Below are positions 28,709 to 38,150 of a DNA stretch of 64,000 bases, in pieces. The stretch spans positions 186,001 to 250,000 of the forward strand of contig NZ_JACJOD010000008.1 of assembly GCF_014695385.1 (NCBI RefSeq), read 5' to 3'. Numbering within the stretch: position 1 is the first letter of the stretch; each line of letters starts with the position of its first letter. Made by a program: the position numbers and the translations under genes. Under the pieces are notes generated by a model. That model searched no databases. It saw nothing but the letters and a program-made list of their open reading frames with translations, and was not told the DNA's origin. The DNA comes from Trichocoleus sp. FACHB-46 (GTDB lineage Bacteria > Cyanobacteriota > Cyanobacteriia > FACHB-46).

Positions 28709-31700
28709 ATGTATCAGTACCCCATCAAAGTGCTGTTGGTTGAAGATGACGAGGACGACTACGTGCTCACGCGATCGCTCCTCTCAGAAATTGAGGGTGA
28801 TAAGTTTACCCTGGAATGGGTCCAGACCTATGAAGCGGCGCTGACTGTGATGGGGCAGCATCGGCATAGTATTTATTTAATTGACTACCGCTTAGGGCTT
28901 CATGATGGCCTAGAGCTGTTGCAGGCGGCGATCGCTCAAGGTTGCCGCGCTCCCATTATCCTGCTCACCGGACAAGGTGATCAAGAAATTGATCTAGCGG
29001 CGATGCAAGCGGGTGCGGCGGACTATCTAGTTAAAGGTCGAATTGATGCTGCTTTATTAGAGCGAGCCATTCGTTACGCGATTGAACGGAAGCGCACCCT
29101 AGAAGCCCTCCGAGCCAGCGAGTCGCGTCTGGAAGGAATTTTAGCTTCCCTCGAAGATGTAGTTTGGTCGGTTTCGGCTACAACCTTTGAAACCATCTAT
29201 ATTAGTCCTGCGGCTGCCGCGCTCTACGGTCGTCCTGTAGCGGAGTTTTACCAAAATCCCCGGCTGTGGCTGGAAGTGGTGCATCCAGAGGATTTGGAGC
29301 AGGTCAAAGCCGCATCAGAGCATCTGCTCAAAGTGGGTTTCAAGAATTTAGAGTACCGAATTCTCCAGCCTACAGGCGGAGTGCGCTGGATTCATGACCG
29401 GGCGCATGTAGTCTACGACGGAGGCAGCCAAGGCGATCGCATTGATGGCATGGCCATTGACATTACCGAGGCCAAGCAAGCTGAAGCTTCCCTCAAGGCA
29501 ATTGTCCGCGAAAACAGCCAGTTGGCTTCTGCGATCGCCAATATGACGATTGGGGTGGTGATTACAGACCCCAACCTGCCCGAAAACCCAATTATTTTTG
29601 CCAATCCCGGATTTACCAAGATGACGGGCTACACCCCTGAGGAAGTCTTGGGCCGTAATTGTCGGTTCTTGCAAGGCGCTGACACCAATCCAGTTCATGT
29701 CGATGAGATGCGGCATGCGATCGCGACCCATCGCTCCATTACGCAGGTGTTGCTGAACTATCGCAAAGATGGCACCCCCTTCTGGAACGAACTCACCATC
29801 AACCCCGTGTTTGATGCTGATGGCAAACTGATCAACTTCATTGGCTTGCAAAATGATGTCACTGGCCGCAAGCAAGCCGAAGCAGCCTTGCGAGAAAGCC
29901 AAGAGCGCTACGCCTTGGCAGTTCAGGGGGCCAACGATGGCTTGTGGGATTGGAATCTGAAAACCAATGAAATTTACTTTTCCCCTCGGTGGAAATCGAT
30001 GTTGGGTCATCAAGAAGATGAAATTGGCAGTTGCCCGGAAGAGTGGCTGCATCGAGTTCATCCCGAGGATGTAGAGCGCTTGAAGGCTCAGATCGATCTG
30101 CACCTAGAAGGGCTGTCACCCCACTTTGAAAGCGAGCATCGGATGCAGCATCAAGATGGTTCCTATCGTTGGATGCTGAGCCGAGGACTAGCTGTGCGGG
30201 ATGCCGATGGCAAGATTTCGCGCATGGCGGGGTCTCAAACCGATGTCACCAGTCGCAAGCAAGTTGAAAAACAACTTCTGCATGACGCCTTCCATGATGT
30301 TTTGACAGGGCTTCCCAACCGCGCCCTATTTATGGATCGCTTGGGGCTGTCAATCGAGCGCTCGAAGCGACCAGGCAATAACTTGTTTGCCGTCCTCTTC
30401 CTAGATCTAGACCGCTTTAAGGTAATTAATGACAGCTTGGGCCACATGATTGGCGACCAACTGTTGATTTCGATCGCTCGTCGTCTGGAGGCTTGTTTGC
30501 GGGGAGGAGATACCGTGGCTCGCTTGGGTGGAGACGAGTTCACCATTCTGCTAGACGATATTAGCGATCTCGATGACGCGACTCGGATTGCCAACCGCAT
30601 TCATCACGCCCTCCAGTCTCCCTTCAATCTGCAAGGCCAGGAAGTTTTCACCTCGGTCAGTATTGGCATTGCTTTAAGTGAAACTGGGTATGACTGGCCG
30701 GAAGATTTGCTGCGAGATGCCGACACTGCCATGTATCGAGCCAAATCTCTGGGCCGCGCCTGCCACAAAGTGTTCGATCGCACCATGCACTTGCGAGCTG
30801 TAGAGTTGCTCCATCTAGAAACCGATTTGCGGCGGGCGATCGAGCGGCAAGAATTGCGGCTGCATTACCAACCCATTGTGTCGCTCACCACGGGTAGAAT
30901 TCATGGCTTTGAAGCCTTGATTCGCTGGCAGCATCCAGAGCGCGGTTTAATGTCGCCCGCCGAATTTATTCCGGTAGCTGAAGAAACAGGGTTGATTGTT
31001 CCCGTGGGGCTTTGGGTGTTGCGCGAAGCTTGTCAGCAAGCGCAAAAGTGGCAAAAACAGTTCTCTACCAGTTTCCCTCTCACCATGAGCGTGAATTTGT
31101 CTGGCAAGCAATTTTCGCAGCCCGACTTGATTGGGCAAATTGAGCAGATTTTGCAAGCCACCGCTTTGGATGCGCGGAGCTTGAAGCTGGAAATTACGGA
31201 AAGCGTGATGATGGAGAACGCTGAATCTGCCACTAAAATGCTGCTGAGGCTCAAAGCCTTGGGTGTGCAACTACACATTGATGACTTTGGCACTGGCTAC
31301 TCATCGCTGAGCTATCTGCATCGCTTTCCCATTGATCAACTCAAAATCGATCGCTCGTTTGTGAAGCGCCTGGGAGCCGATGATGAAAGTGCCGAAATTG
31401 TGCGGGCGATCGTGACCCTGGCGCATAACCTGGGTATCCATGTGACGGCAGAAGGAGTGGAAACCGCCGAACAACTGACGCAACTGCGGGCTTTGGAATG
31501 TGAATACGGCCAAGGTTATTTCTTCTTCCAACCCCTTACAGAGGCAGTCGTCGAGAAACTGATTTTGACAGAGCAGCAGTGGTCTGAAAGTTGTGAATGT
31601 CTAACTTCTGAGTTGGGACAAACCACCCACAGCGATCCAGCCTTGTGCCGATCGGTAAATTTAGCGTTGCCTGGAATCAATCCAGAAGCGCTACGAGTCA

Positions 31701-31732
31701 TCCCGGAAGCAGTGCCAAAGCCCTCTAGCTAA
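28709..31732 (+). CDS. Receiver-PAS-LOV-PAS-GGDEF-EAL protein (blue-light-type c-di-GMP enzyme)
   Basis: From ATG 28709 the protein is about 1007 residues; a frame 27 codons longer lacks homology to receivers. Order: receiver (LLVEDDEDDYVL, phospho-Asp in YLIDYRLG), PAS, PAS/LOV, PAS, GGDEF, EAL. The second PAS has a full LOV signature: GRNCRFLQG with the photoactive Cys at 318, NYRKDGTPFWNEL and FIGLQNDVT. GGDEF is intact (RLGGDEFTIL), with an RxxD inhibitory site five residues upstream (RGGD). EAL is intact (FEALIRW, DDFGTGYSSL, EGVET). It should both make and degrade cyclic di-GMP under phosphorylation and blue-light control; net activity is not predictable. It is the only plus-strand gene inside the urea locus. 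Confidence 0.93.
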   Translation: MYQYPIKVLLVEDDEDDYVLTRSLLSEIEGDKFTLEWVQTYEAALTVMGQHRHSIYLIDYRLGLHDGLELLQAAIAQGCRAPIILLTGQGDQEIDLAAMQAGAADYLVKGRIDAALLERAIRYAIERKRTLEALRASESRLEGILASLEDVVWSVSATTFETIYISPAAAALYGRPVAEFYQNPRLWLEVVHPEDLEQVKAASEHLLKVGFKNLEYRILQPTGGVRWIHDRAHVVYDGGSQGDRIDGMAIDITEAKQAEASLKAIVRENSQLASAIANMTIGVVITDPNLPENPIIFANPGFTKMTGYTPEEVLGRNCRFLQGADTNPVHVDEMRHAIATHRSITQVLLNYRKDGTPFWNELTINPVFDADGKLINFIGLQNDVTGRKQAEAALRESQERYALAVQGANDGLWDWNLKTNEIYFSPRWKSMLGHQEDEIGSCPEEWLHRVHPEDVERLKAQIDLHLEGLSPHFESEHRMQHQDGSYRWMLSRGLAVRDADGKISRMAGSQTDVTSRKQVEKQLLHDAFHDVLTGLPNRALFMDRLGLSIERSKRPGNNLFAVLFLDLDRFKVINDSLGHMIGDQLLISIARRLEACLRGGDTVARLGGDEFTILLDDISDLDDATRIANRIHHALQSPFNLQGQEVFTSVSIGIALSETGYDWPEDLLRDADTAMYRAKSLGRACHKVFDRTMHLRAVELLHLETDLRRAIERQELRLHYQPIVSLTTGRIHGFEALIRWQHPERGLMSPAEFIPVAEETGLIVPVGLWVLREACQQAQKWQKQFSTSFPLTMSVNLSGKQFSQPDLIGQIEQILQATALDARSLKLEITESVMMENAESATKMLLRLKALGVQLHIDDFGTGYSSLSYLHRFPIDQLKIDRSFVKRLGADDESAEIVRAIVTLAHNLGIHVTAEGVETAEQLTQLRALECEYGQGYFFFQPLTEAVVEKLILTEQQWSESCECLTSELGQTTHSDPALCRSVNLALPGINPEALRVIPEAVPKPSS

Positions 31733-31761
31733 CGCTGCTGGCCAATCCTAGCTGGTGCAGC

Positions 31762-32229
31762 TTAGTCTTCTGAGGGCAACTCGACAATTTCAAACCAATA
31801 TCGGCCCAAAATTTTCATCACTTCTACCAATGACTCAAAAGTAACAGGCTTAGTAATGTAAGAGTTGGCTCCTAAATCGTAGGTGCGATAAATATCCTCC
31901 TCGGCTTGAGAGGTCGTGAGAACTACAACGGGGATTTGGCGCAGTTCTGGATCAGCTTTAATCTCTTGCAACGCTTCTCGACCATCTTTGCGCGGCATAT
32001 TGAGGTCTAGCAAAATTAAACCCGGACGCGGCGACTGAGTTTGGGAGTCAAACTTACCCCGATGGTAAAGATAGTCCAGCAGTTCCTCTCCGTCTTGAAC
32101 AAAATGGAGATTATTTGCGAGGCGACATTCTTCTAGGGCTTCACGCGCCAGCATGCGATCGTCTTCATCATCGTCGGCCATCAAAATGGTGATGGGTTTA
32201 CCAGGGAGGTTGCTAGCGCCTTGCTTCAT
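31762..32229 (-). CDS. Rcp1-type single-domain response regulator
   Basis: The 155-residue protein is a stand-alone receiver with acidic pocket MADDDEDDRMLA, phospho-Asp in LILLDLNMPRKDG and Lys in YITKPVTF. It is the Rcp1 class that pairs with phytochrome-like kinases, and has no output domain. Its start overlaps the stop of the upstream kinase gene in ATGA, so the two are translationally coupled cognates. Confidence 0.95.
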   Translation of the reverse strand: MKQGASNLPGKPITILMADDDEDDRMLAREALEECRLANNLHFVQDGEELLDYLYHRGKFDSQTQSPRPGLILLDLNMPRKDGREALQEIKADPELRQIPVVVLTTSQAEEDIYRTYDLGANSYITKPVTFESLVEVMKILGRYWFEIVELPSED

Positions 32230-34727
32230 AGAGTTTGTTGAATCGGGAGCGTGACAATAAAGGTGGTGCCTTGGCCCAGGCTACTTTTAGCTGTGATACT
32301 ACCTCGGTGGCGTTCAGCAATTTTGCGACAAATGGCGAGTCCTACCCCGGTACCTTCATAGTCGCTGCGGCTATGCAGTCGCTGAAACACAGTAAAGATG
32401 CGATCGAGGTACTTTTCATCAAACCCAATGCCATTATCTGTGACGAAAATTTGACAGAACCGACTATCAGGAGCCTGAAGCGGGGTTGGTGAGTCGGCAG
32501 CCTCTAGGAGCTGAGCTGAAATGCTGACAATCGGACGGCGATCGCTTTGATGAAACTTTAGGGCGTTACTAATCAGATTTTGGAATAGTTGCCGCATCTG
32601 CAAGGGATCAGCTTCTATCGTCGGTAAATAGTCAGCTTCGATACATCCGCCAACTCGCTGGATCTGCACTTCGATATCCGATAAAACTTCTTGGACGATG
32701 GTGCCGAGGTCTACAGGAATGAAGGGCTGGGCTTTAGTCGTCACTCGTGAGAAGGCTAACAAGTCGTTGATCAGCGTTTGCATCCGCTGAGCGGCATTTT
32801 GCATTCGCTCTAGATAGTCTTTACCTTCGGGAGGCAGAGAATCAGCACATTTCAGCTTCAAGCGATCGCCAAACGCCTGGATTTTGCGGAGTGGCTCTTG
32901 GAGGTCGTGGGAAGCGACAGAGGCAAAATCTTGCAGCTCTCGGTTGCTTTGCTCCAACTTAGCTACCAGTGTTCCCAGTTCCTTTTCAGCTTTGCGGCGT
33001 TCACTAATTTCTTCCGCCAGTTCAGTGTTAATGGCGACGAGTTGCTGGGTACGCTCCTGCACTCGCTGCTCTAGCAGTTCATTGGCGCTTTTGATTTCCC
33101 AAAACTTCTGAGTGAGGCTCGCGGCCATCGACTGAAAATTTTGCACCAGCGAATCTAACTCGGTTACAGAGCTACGCGGCCACCGAGTCAACTCACTCTC
33201 CAGCAATCTGTAAGGCAAATTGGTTGTAACGTCAGCAAGTTTTGAGAGGGGATTGATTAAGCTCTGACTGATCAAGGTGGCAAAGATTAAGCCTGTTCCG
33301 GAAATGAGTAATAAGATGGTCAAATTTTGGGTATGGACTTGCTCAATCCGGTGAACTTGAGGTTTGGCAGGTAGTTCTACAATCAAGGTCCAAGGCAGTT
33401 GGGGGGCGATCGGAGTTTCTTGCACAAAGAATGAATTGCTCCACCGCACCATGACTAAAGGACTGCCAAGGACAGGAAACCACTGGTAAGTTCTAGGCCC
33501 AATCGCTTGCACTTCTCCTTGCTGCTTCCGATTGAACTGTGGTGTGGCGACTCGACTGGCATCCGTGCTAGCAACCACGCTCTGAGCCGCATCCACTAAG
33601 GTCACCTGGAGTCCTTGCTCGGTCACATGCGATCGAATCATGGCACCCACCCCAGTGTCAGCATCAATTTCACCCAAAACAAACCCAGAGAGAACCCCAC
33701 GCTGCTGAATGGGAGCACAGAGCCAAAGATGAATGCTGCCAGGGGTTTGCTGCTGAGCGCCAAGGGTGAAAAGCTGAGGCTGAGATGTAGCCTGAAGCTG
33801 GCTGAGCCGCAGCGTGGAGGGCAGAGCAGAATGGGTAGTGTCTACTTGAGCCGTAGCGCTGAGCGTGCTCAGAATCGGTATGCCTGCCCGATCTACTACC
33901 GACAAATTAACAAAGTCAGGGAAAATATCTTGCGTGAGTTCCAAGCTTTGCCGCAAAGCTGGAGTAGTCTCAAGGGGAGTGCGGGCAGCCAGTTGGGCTA
34001 GCTGTGTCACCGCTGTGAGGCGTTGGTTGTACCAAGCTCGGACCTCAACCACCAAATTAGTAGAAGCAACGCTTAATTCCGCAGCAGATGAGGTTCTGAT
34101 GTTATCCATGACTTGACGGCCATCTAGAACCATCAGCATCAGGGTGGGGAAGAAAACAAAGGCAACTAATAAGTTGAGGAGGGTTTGCTGGAGAGAGAGG
34201 GTGCTAATGGCTTGGGGGCGACCGACCCAGCGATGAATTGGTAAGTGAGTCAGTATCAAGTTGGCAATTAAGGCATTGAAAATACCATTGGCGGGCTGCT
34301 TCAGCAGAATGATGGTGGTTTGAATGGCATCCAACTGTAAGAGGTTGCCGTAAAACAACCAAACCAACGGCATGCCAATCAGTATCCAGAAGAGAGCGTC
34401 CAGTAAGACGATGTTTTGCCGCCGTCGATGAAAGAAGATGCCTACAAATAAAGCTTCAGCAGTAAACGTGACGATGGAATAGGGATGGTGCCAAAGGATA
34501 TAGGTGCAAAGACTAGCCACAAAAGCGGCAACAGTGCCCCAGATGGTGCCATATAGACAAACCACCATCCAAGTGGCAATGCTGCCAAACAAAAAGTCGA
34601 TATTGAAGAAAAAAGACCACCGCCAATAGTTGCCGAGGTAGCCAGCAATCACCAAAAAGAGGAGTCCCAGGATGCCTCGATAACGGATCGCCCATTGTTT
34701 CAAATAGGAAAGTTTGTGCAGATCCAT
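32226..34727 (-). CDS. Membrane histidine kinase, cognate of the Rcp1-type regulator
   Basis: The 833-residue kinase begins with about five to six membrane helices (residues 15-175) of a MASE-like sensory module. A further helix (LLNLLVAFVFFPTLMLMVL) precedes an extracytoplasmic Cache-like domain of about 240 residues. A last membrane helix near 465 leads to HAMP, a coiled coil and a kinase core. The core has phospho-acceptor His in ASVASHDLQEPLRKI, the HDLQEPLR type shared with cyanobacterial phytochromes, and ATP motifs NLISNALKF, VTDNGIGFDEKY and GTGVGLAICRKI. No chromophore-binding motif is visible, so the ligand is unknown. Confidence 0.92.
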   Translation of the reverse strand: MDLHKLSYLKQWAIRYRGILGLLFLVIAGYLGNYWRWSFFFNIDFLFGSIATWMVVCLYGTIWGTVAAFVASLCTYILWHHPYSIVTFTAEALFVGIFFHRRRQNIVLLDALFWILIGMPLVWLFYGNLLQLDAIQTTIILLKQPANGIFNALIANLILTHLPIHRWVGRPQAISTLSLQQTLLNLLVAFVFFPTLMLMVLDGRQVMDNIRTSSAAELSVASTNLVVEVRAWYNQRLTAVTQLAQLAARTPLETTPALRQSLELTQDIFPDFVNLSVVDRAGIPILSTLSATAQVDTTHSALPSTLRLSQLQATSQPQLFTLGAQQQTPGSIHLWLCAPIQQRGVLSGFVLGEIDADTGVGAMIRSHVTEQGLQVTLVDAAQSVVASTDASRVATPQFNRKQQGEVQAIGPRTYQWFPVLGSPLVMVRWSNSFFVQETPIAPQLPWTLIVELPAKPQVHRIEQVHTQNLTILLLISGTGLIFATLISQSLINPLSKLADVTTNLPYRLLESELTRWPRSSVTELDSLVQNFQSMAASLTQKFWEIKSANELLEQRVQERTQQLVAINTELAEEISERRKAEKELGTLVAKLEQSNRELQDFASVASHDLQEPLRKIQAFGDRLKLKCADSLPPEGKDYLERMQNAAQRMQTLINDLLAFSRVTTKAQPFIPVDLGTIVQEVLSDIEVQIQRVGGCIEADYLPTIEADPLQMRQLFQNLISNALKFHQSDRRPIVSISAQLLEAADSPTPLQAPDSRFCQIFVTDNGIGFDEKYLDRIFTVFQRLHSRSDYEGTGVGLAICRKIAERHRGSITAKSSLGQGTTFIVTLPIQQTL

Positions 34728-34913
34728 AGCTCCTACCTTGTCGTCCTACAGAGTTGAGGAGAGTCGGCAGCGTTAGCCCCAGCAGACAGCTACATCAGCT
34801 CATATCCACTTAGTAATTCCTAATCTTGTTGAATTTGTACCTAGTCTTAGCTAATCGTTACTAGTGATCACTATGAATTACTGGTTACACAAAGTTGTGA
34901 CTTGGAAGAACTT

Positions 34914-35600
34914 CTAGCTGCGAAAGAGACGGCTGTACTGCACTTCATGCGCCATGCTGGCGATCGCTAGGCCCCAGCCACAACTGCATAAATCTTCATC
35001 CTTCAAGACTAAAATTGCCCCTGTGGCATCACTCAAACAACTCTGTAGTTCCACTAAAAGTCGCTGACCCGCCGTTTGTCCTAAGGGAATTAGTTTGACG
35101 CCTGCATTCATCAGGTTGGTGGCCCAACTGTGGAGATAGCCTAAAACTGCTGCTTCGGGGTCAATCTGCCAACTGGCAGCGGCAATGCCAAAGGCGATCG
35201 CGAAATTACAAGGTTCCCCACAGGTCTGAATTACAGGTGCTAAGTTTGGCTGGAGTTCTTGAAGTAAGCGGCCTAAAGAGTAGCCCATCTGCCAGCTTTG
35301 TTGGCGCAGTTCTTCTGTTTCTCTGCTGGCTGAGAGCCAAGCGTTCCAATGACGCAGGGCAGGGCGATCGCCAGCTTGGGTGGCCTGATAGGCGCGGATC
35401 ATGAGCGCTGCTTCGAGGCGAATGGCACCCACTTGCAACTCCTGTTGTAGCCAGTGTTCTAGACTCAGTTTGTCTTTAATGATGCCTGCCTCTACGAGTG
35501 CTTCCAGACCTTCTGAGTAACTGTAGGCTCCTACAGGTAAAGCAGAACTAGCTAGTTGGAGCAAACTCAGTAGTGCTTGAGGTTGCAGACTAATGGGCAT
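34914..35600 (-). CDS. ureF: Urease accessory protein UreF
   Basis: UreF motifs are clear: [27 protein letters not shown] near the N-terminus and [20 protein letters not shown] in the middle. UreF bridges UreD and UreG and gates GTPase-driven nickel transfer. I prefer the ATG at 35598-35600 (MPISLQPQ, about 228 residues), which leaves an 11-bp overlap with ureE. A frame ten codons longer starting at 35630 would overlap ureE by 41 bp. Confidence 0.95.
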   Translation of the reverse strand: MPISLQPQALLSLLQLASSALPVGAYSYSEGLEALVEAGIIKDKLSLEHWLQQELQVGAIRLEAALMIRAYQATQAGDRPALRHWNAWLSASRETEELRQQSWQMGYSLGRLLQELQPNLAPVIQTCGEPCNFAIAFGIAAASWQIDPEAAVLGYLHSWATNLMNAGVKLIPLGQTAGQRLLVELQSCLSDATGAILVLKDEDLCSCGWGLAIASMAHEVQYSRLFRS

Positions 35601-36042
35601 GGCTAGGTCCACTGTGCCCATAAGCGCCAACTTCTGGTTGAAAGGCTGCGATTTCTGCGCTCACCTGTAGTCCCAGATGCTCCAGCATCGATTGGAGGAC
35701 TGGATCGGGAGAGAGACGCAGATAATCCGCCGTGATTTCTAAAGCAACATGACGATTTCCTAGGTGGTAGGCTGCTCGCAGAAGCTCCAGAGAAGTCTGC
35801 GCTTTCACGGTCAAGACGGGTTCAGGCTTAGCGGCAATCCGCACCAAGACATCCCCAGTTTCGGCTTGCAGCAAATCTCCATGATGTAGCACTGTGCCGC
35901 GCGGCAACTGCAATCGCACGCTCTGCCCCGCTTCTGTAGCAAGTTGATAGCGGCTGCGGGCACGCTCCTCTGCGGTGAGGGCTAGGGTGAGATCAACGGC
36001 GATCGCAACATCAGCAGATAAACGGTGGGTCAACGTCAGCAT
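35590..36042 (-). CDS. ureE: Urease accessory nickel chaperone UreE
   Basis: The 150-residue protein has the UreE two-domain layout: an N-terminal peptide-binding domain with [21 protein letters not shown] and a C-terminal metal-binding domain with [16 protein letters not shown]. The C-terminal tail has only a few histidines ([10 protein letters not shown]) instead of the long His-rich tail of enterobacterial UreE, so nickel storage capacity should be small. It overlaps ureF. Confidence 0.95.
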   Translation of the reverse strand: MLTLTHRLSADVAIAVDLTLALTAEERARSRYQLATEAGQSVRLQLPRGTVLHHGDLLQAETGDVLVRIAAKPEPVLTVKAQTSLELLRAAYHLGNRHVALEITADYLRLSPDPVLQSMLEHLGLQVSAEIAAFQPEVGAYGHSGPSHAH

Positions 36043-36443
36043 GACTCAGAACAGTGTTTCCAGGAGATCAACCTCACTCCTGCTTACTATAAACCTCTAC
36101 GTTAATTGCTTTGAGCCGTTGCCCTCATTTTTTCGGGGTGGTACAAAGTCAACCGAAATCCTGCCAATTGGAATCCTGGCTGATCAGAAAATGCCGCCTC
36201 TATGACAGAGAACAGCATTTTAAGTCTTAAATTGATGCAGTTATCAACCAGGTTTATCTTAAGGATTTCTGAAGCAGGTGGAAGGGCTAAATTTTGGCTG
36301 GGAAGGGATTAAGACTTCAGGCCAGCCTCGATCCCCTCTCTAAAGATTGTTCATCTTCGGCGCTACATCTAAACCATCAACTGGGTGAACATTTGCCGTT
36401 CTGAAGTCATGCAGCAGAGGTGAGTTTTGTTGCTGCTCAAAAT
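36043..36443. other. Intergenic region upstream of ureE
   Basis: This 401-bp stretch holds the ureE upstream region and the 3' side of the DUF4168 gene. I found no exact GTA-N8-TAC in it, no terminator with a T-run and no convincing gene. Confidence 0.45.
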
Positions 36444-36983
36444 TTATCTAGATGGCTTTTGTAGCTCCAATAACTCCGCTTGAACTCGCTTCTCTAGATT
36501 TGGATCACTCTGAACATTCACGGTAATGGCGTTGAATTTGTCAATCGTCAGGCCGTTGCCCTCAACAATTTTTTTAGATTTGTTGCAGTACTCAACTGCA
36601 ATTCCGCGAACGTTTTGGGGCAATCCTTGTAAGCTCTTGGGTCTATGACAAGCGATCGCCGGAATGCCGCTAGAGCCGACAAGTTTTTTAATGTCTCTGT
36701 AAGAGACTTGGCGCACTTCTTCTACCGCCAACACAGCGCGAGCGTAACTTTTGAGTTCTGCTGCACTGGGTGCCGCTTGAGCCACAGCAGCCGTACTAAA
36801 CATTTGCTCTGGAGAGCGCTCTGATAAGCTAGGAACCCAGCCAGAAGCAAGGCCAACAGCGGCTAAGAAGCCAATCGCGAAGGACTGTGAAACCAGTTGC
36901 ATCCGAGGCTGTTGCAGTTTAGCAGTCAAGGTACGAAGCATTTGAGGGTGAAATGGCACGAGGGAACGGCAAGAGTTCATCAT
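36444..36983 (-). CDS. DUF4168 domain-containing secreted protein
   Basis: The 179-residue product has a hydrophobic signal segment (residues about 33-50, SFAIGFLAAVGLASGW) and probable cleavage near AQAAPSAAE. It then has one DUF4168 domain (LKSYARAVLAVEEVRQVSYRD to LEKRVQAELLELQ). The mature domain has two cysteines (IACHRP and VEYCNK) that may pair in the periplasm. The function of the family is unknown. The gene is monocistronic. Confidence 0.85.
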   Translation of the reverse strand: MMNSCRSLVPFHPQMLRTLTAKLQQPRMQLVSQSFAIGFLAAVGLASGWVPSLSERSPEQMFSTAAVAQAAPSAAELKSYARAVLAVEEVRQVSYRDIKKLVGSSGIPAIACHRPKSLQGLPQNVRGIAVEYCNKSKKIVEGNGLTIDKFNAITVNVQSDPNLEKRVQAELLELQKPSR

Positions 36984-37133
36984 AATCCGATGTGACAGAA
37001 CAAAAACTAGAACAATCCCGAATCTATTCTTGTTGAACTATTTTATATAGACTAAGTTCCAGGTGTGGGATAGACATTTGAGCAATGTTGCCTCCTCACA
37101 AACCAGACAATTAAACCCAATGGATGGCATCGC

Positions 37134-38117
37134 TTAGCGCTGGTAGATTTGACAAAGTTCAACCACTTTAGTTTGTAGAGTGGCAAGCTCTTCTGCGCCT
37201 TGCTTAAGGCTCAGTTCTAGTTCCAACAACAGGGGCAATGTTTGCTGGAGTTGCTGAGAGGACAGCCCGCGCACTTCTTGTTGGAGAAAATAAATCCGTT
37301 TGGGATTGCTGACTTCGGCGGCTTGAGCGATCGCCCGCTCATCGCGTTCCCCAGCTTCCTGCATCAATTTGACCCACAACCAAGTGCGAAACTGGCCGAT
37401 CAAAGTCGCTACAACCCGCAGCGCTGGTTCATTGTGACTGAGGAGACCTGCCACGAGTTCCAACGCTTCACCGACTTGGCCTTGGCGGATCGCAGCGGCC
37501 AATTGCAGACTGTTTTGAGTATTAACCACAACCAATCTGGCTACGACTTCTGCCTCTAGGGGTTGAGAGCGATCGCCCGCATAGAGCCGTAATTTTTCTA
37601 ATTCACTATAGAGTTGTCGGGAGTTGTTGCCAACCGACTCTGCCAAGAGCTCCATGCTGGGCTGCGTTAGCGCCACCCCTACTGTTTGAGCCACTTGGCG
37701 CACCTGCTGGAGCAGTTGATCTGTTTTCCAAGGCGGAATTGGCGAGAATTCCTTGATCTCGGCATATTTCTGGAGCAATTTGGTGGACTTGAGCCGTCCG
37801 TCTGGTTTGTTGCGGGCTGTCAGCAGCAAAACTGAGGCATCCGGGATGGCAGGCAAAGTGCGCTCTAGCTCTGCTAAAACGGTTTCTGGACATTGCTGTC
37901 CCAGGGTAGTGTTTTCGAGCCAAACTAATCGTTTCCCCATCCCAAACGGGGGTGTCATTGCTTGCGTGAGCGCCTGAAGAACGGCATTGCTCTGCTCTGC
38001 TGAAATCTTGTCGAAGTTAAAGCTGGTCCAATCTGGATCGAGGGTGCGATCGCGCAGGGTTGTAACAGCTTTTGCGATCGCAAAGTCATCTTCTCCCCAA
38101 TAGAGGTAAATTGGCAT
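37134..38117 (-). CDS. holA: DNA polymerase III subunit delta
   Basis: From ATG 38115-38117 the protein has about 327 residues and begins MPIYLYWGEDDFAIAKAV, the standard HolA N-terminus. A frame 17 codons longer is possible but starts within 20 bp of the divergent gene. Typical motifs are MGKRLVWLEN, LLLTARNKPDGRLKSTKLL and the helical C-terminus VVATLIGQFRTWLWVKLM. HolA opens the sliding clamp within the clamp loader. Divergent from the 2H-like gene. Confidence 0.95.
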   Translation of the reverse strand: MPIYLYWGEDDFAIAKAVTTLRDRTLDPDWTSFNFDKISAEQSNAVLQALTQAMTPPFGMGKRLVWLENTTLGQQCPETVLAELERTLPAIPDASVLLLTARNKPDGRLKSTKLLQKYAEIKEFSPIPPWKTDQLLQQVRQVAQTVGVALTQPSMELLAESVGNNSRQLYSELEKLRLYAGDRSQPLEAEVVARLVVVNTQNSLQLAAAIRQGQVGEALELVAGLLSHNEPALRVVATLIGQFRTWLWVKLMQEAGERDERAIAQAAEVSNPKRIYFLQQEVRGLSSQQLQQTLPLLLELELSLKQGAEELATLQTKVVELCQIYQR

Positions 38118-38150
38118 ACAGAGCACCTGAACGCGCGAGGCGATCGAGAG

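Noticed and set aside
29348-30103. 251-residue minus-strand frame opposite the LOV-GGDEF-EAL gene
   Set aside because: It lies antisense to highly conserved PAS/LOV coding sequence, whose codon pattern explains it.
35975-36205. 76-residue frame antisense to the 5' end of ureE
   Set aside because: Largely overlaps ureE coding sequence on the other strand, with no supporting motif.
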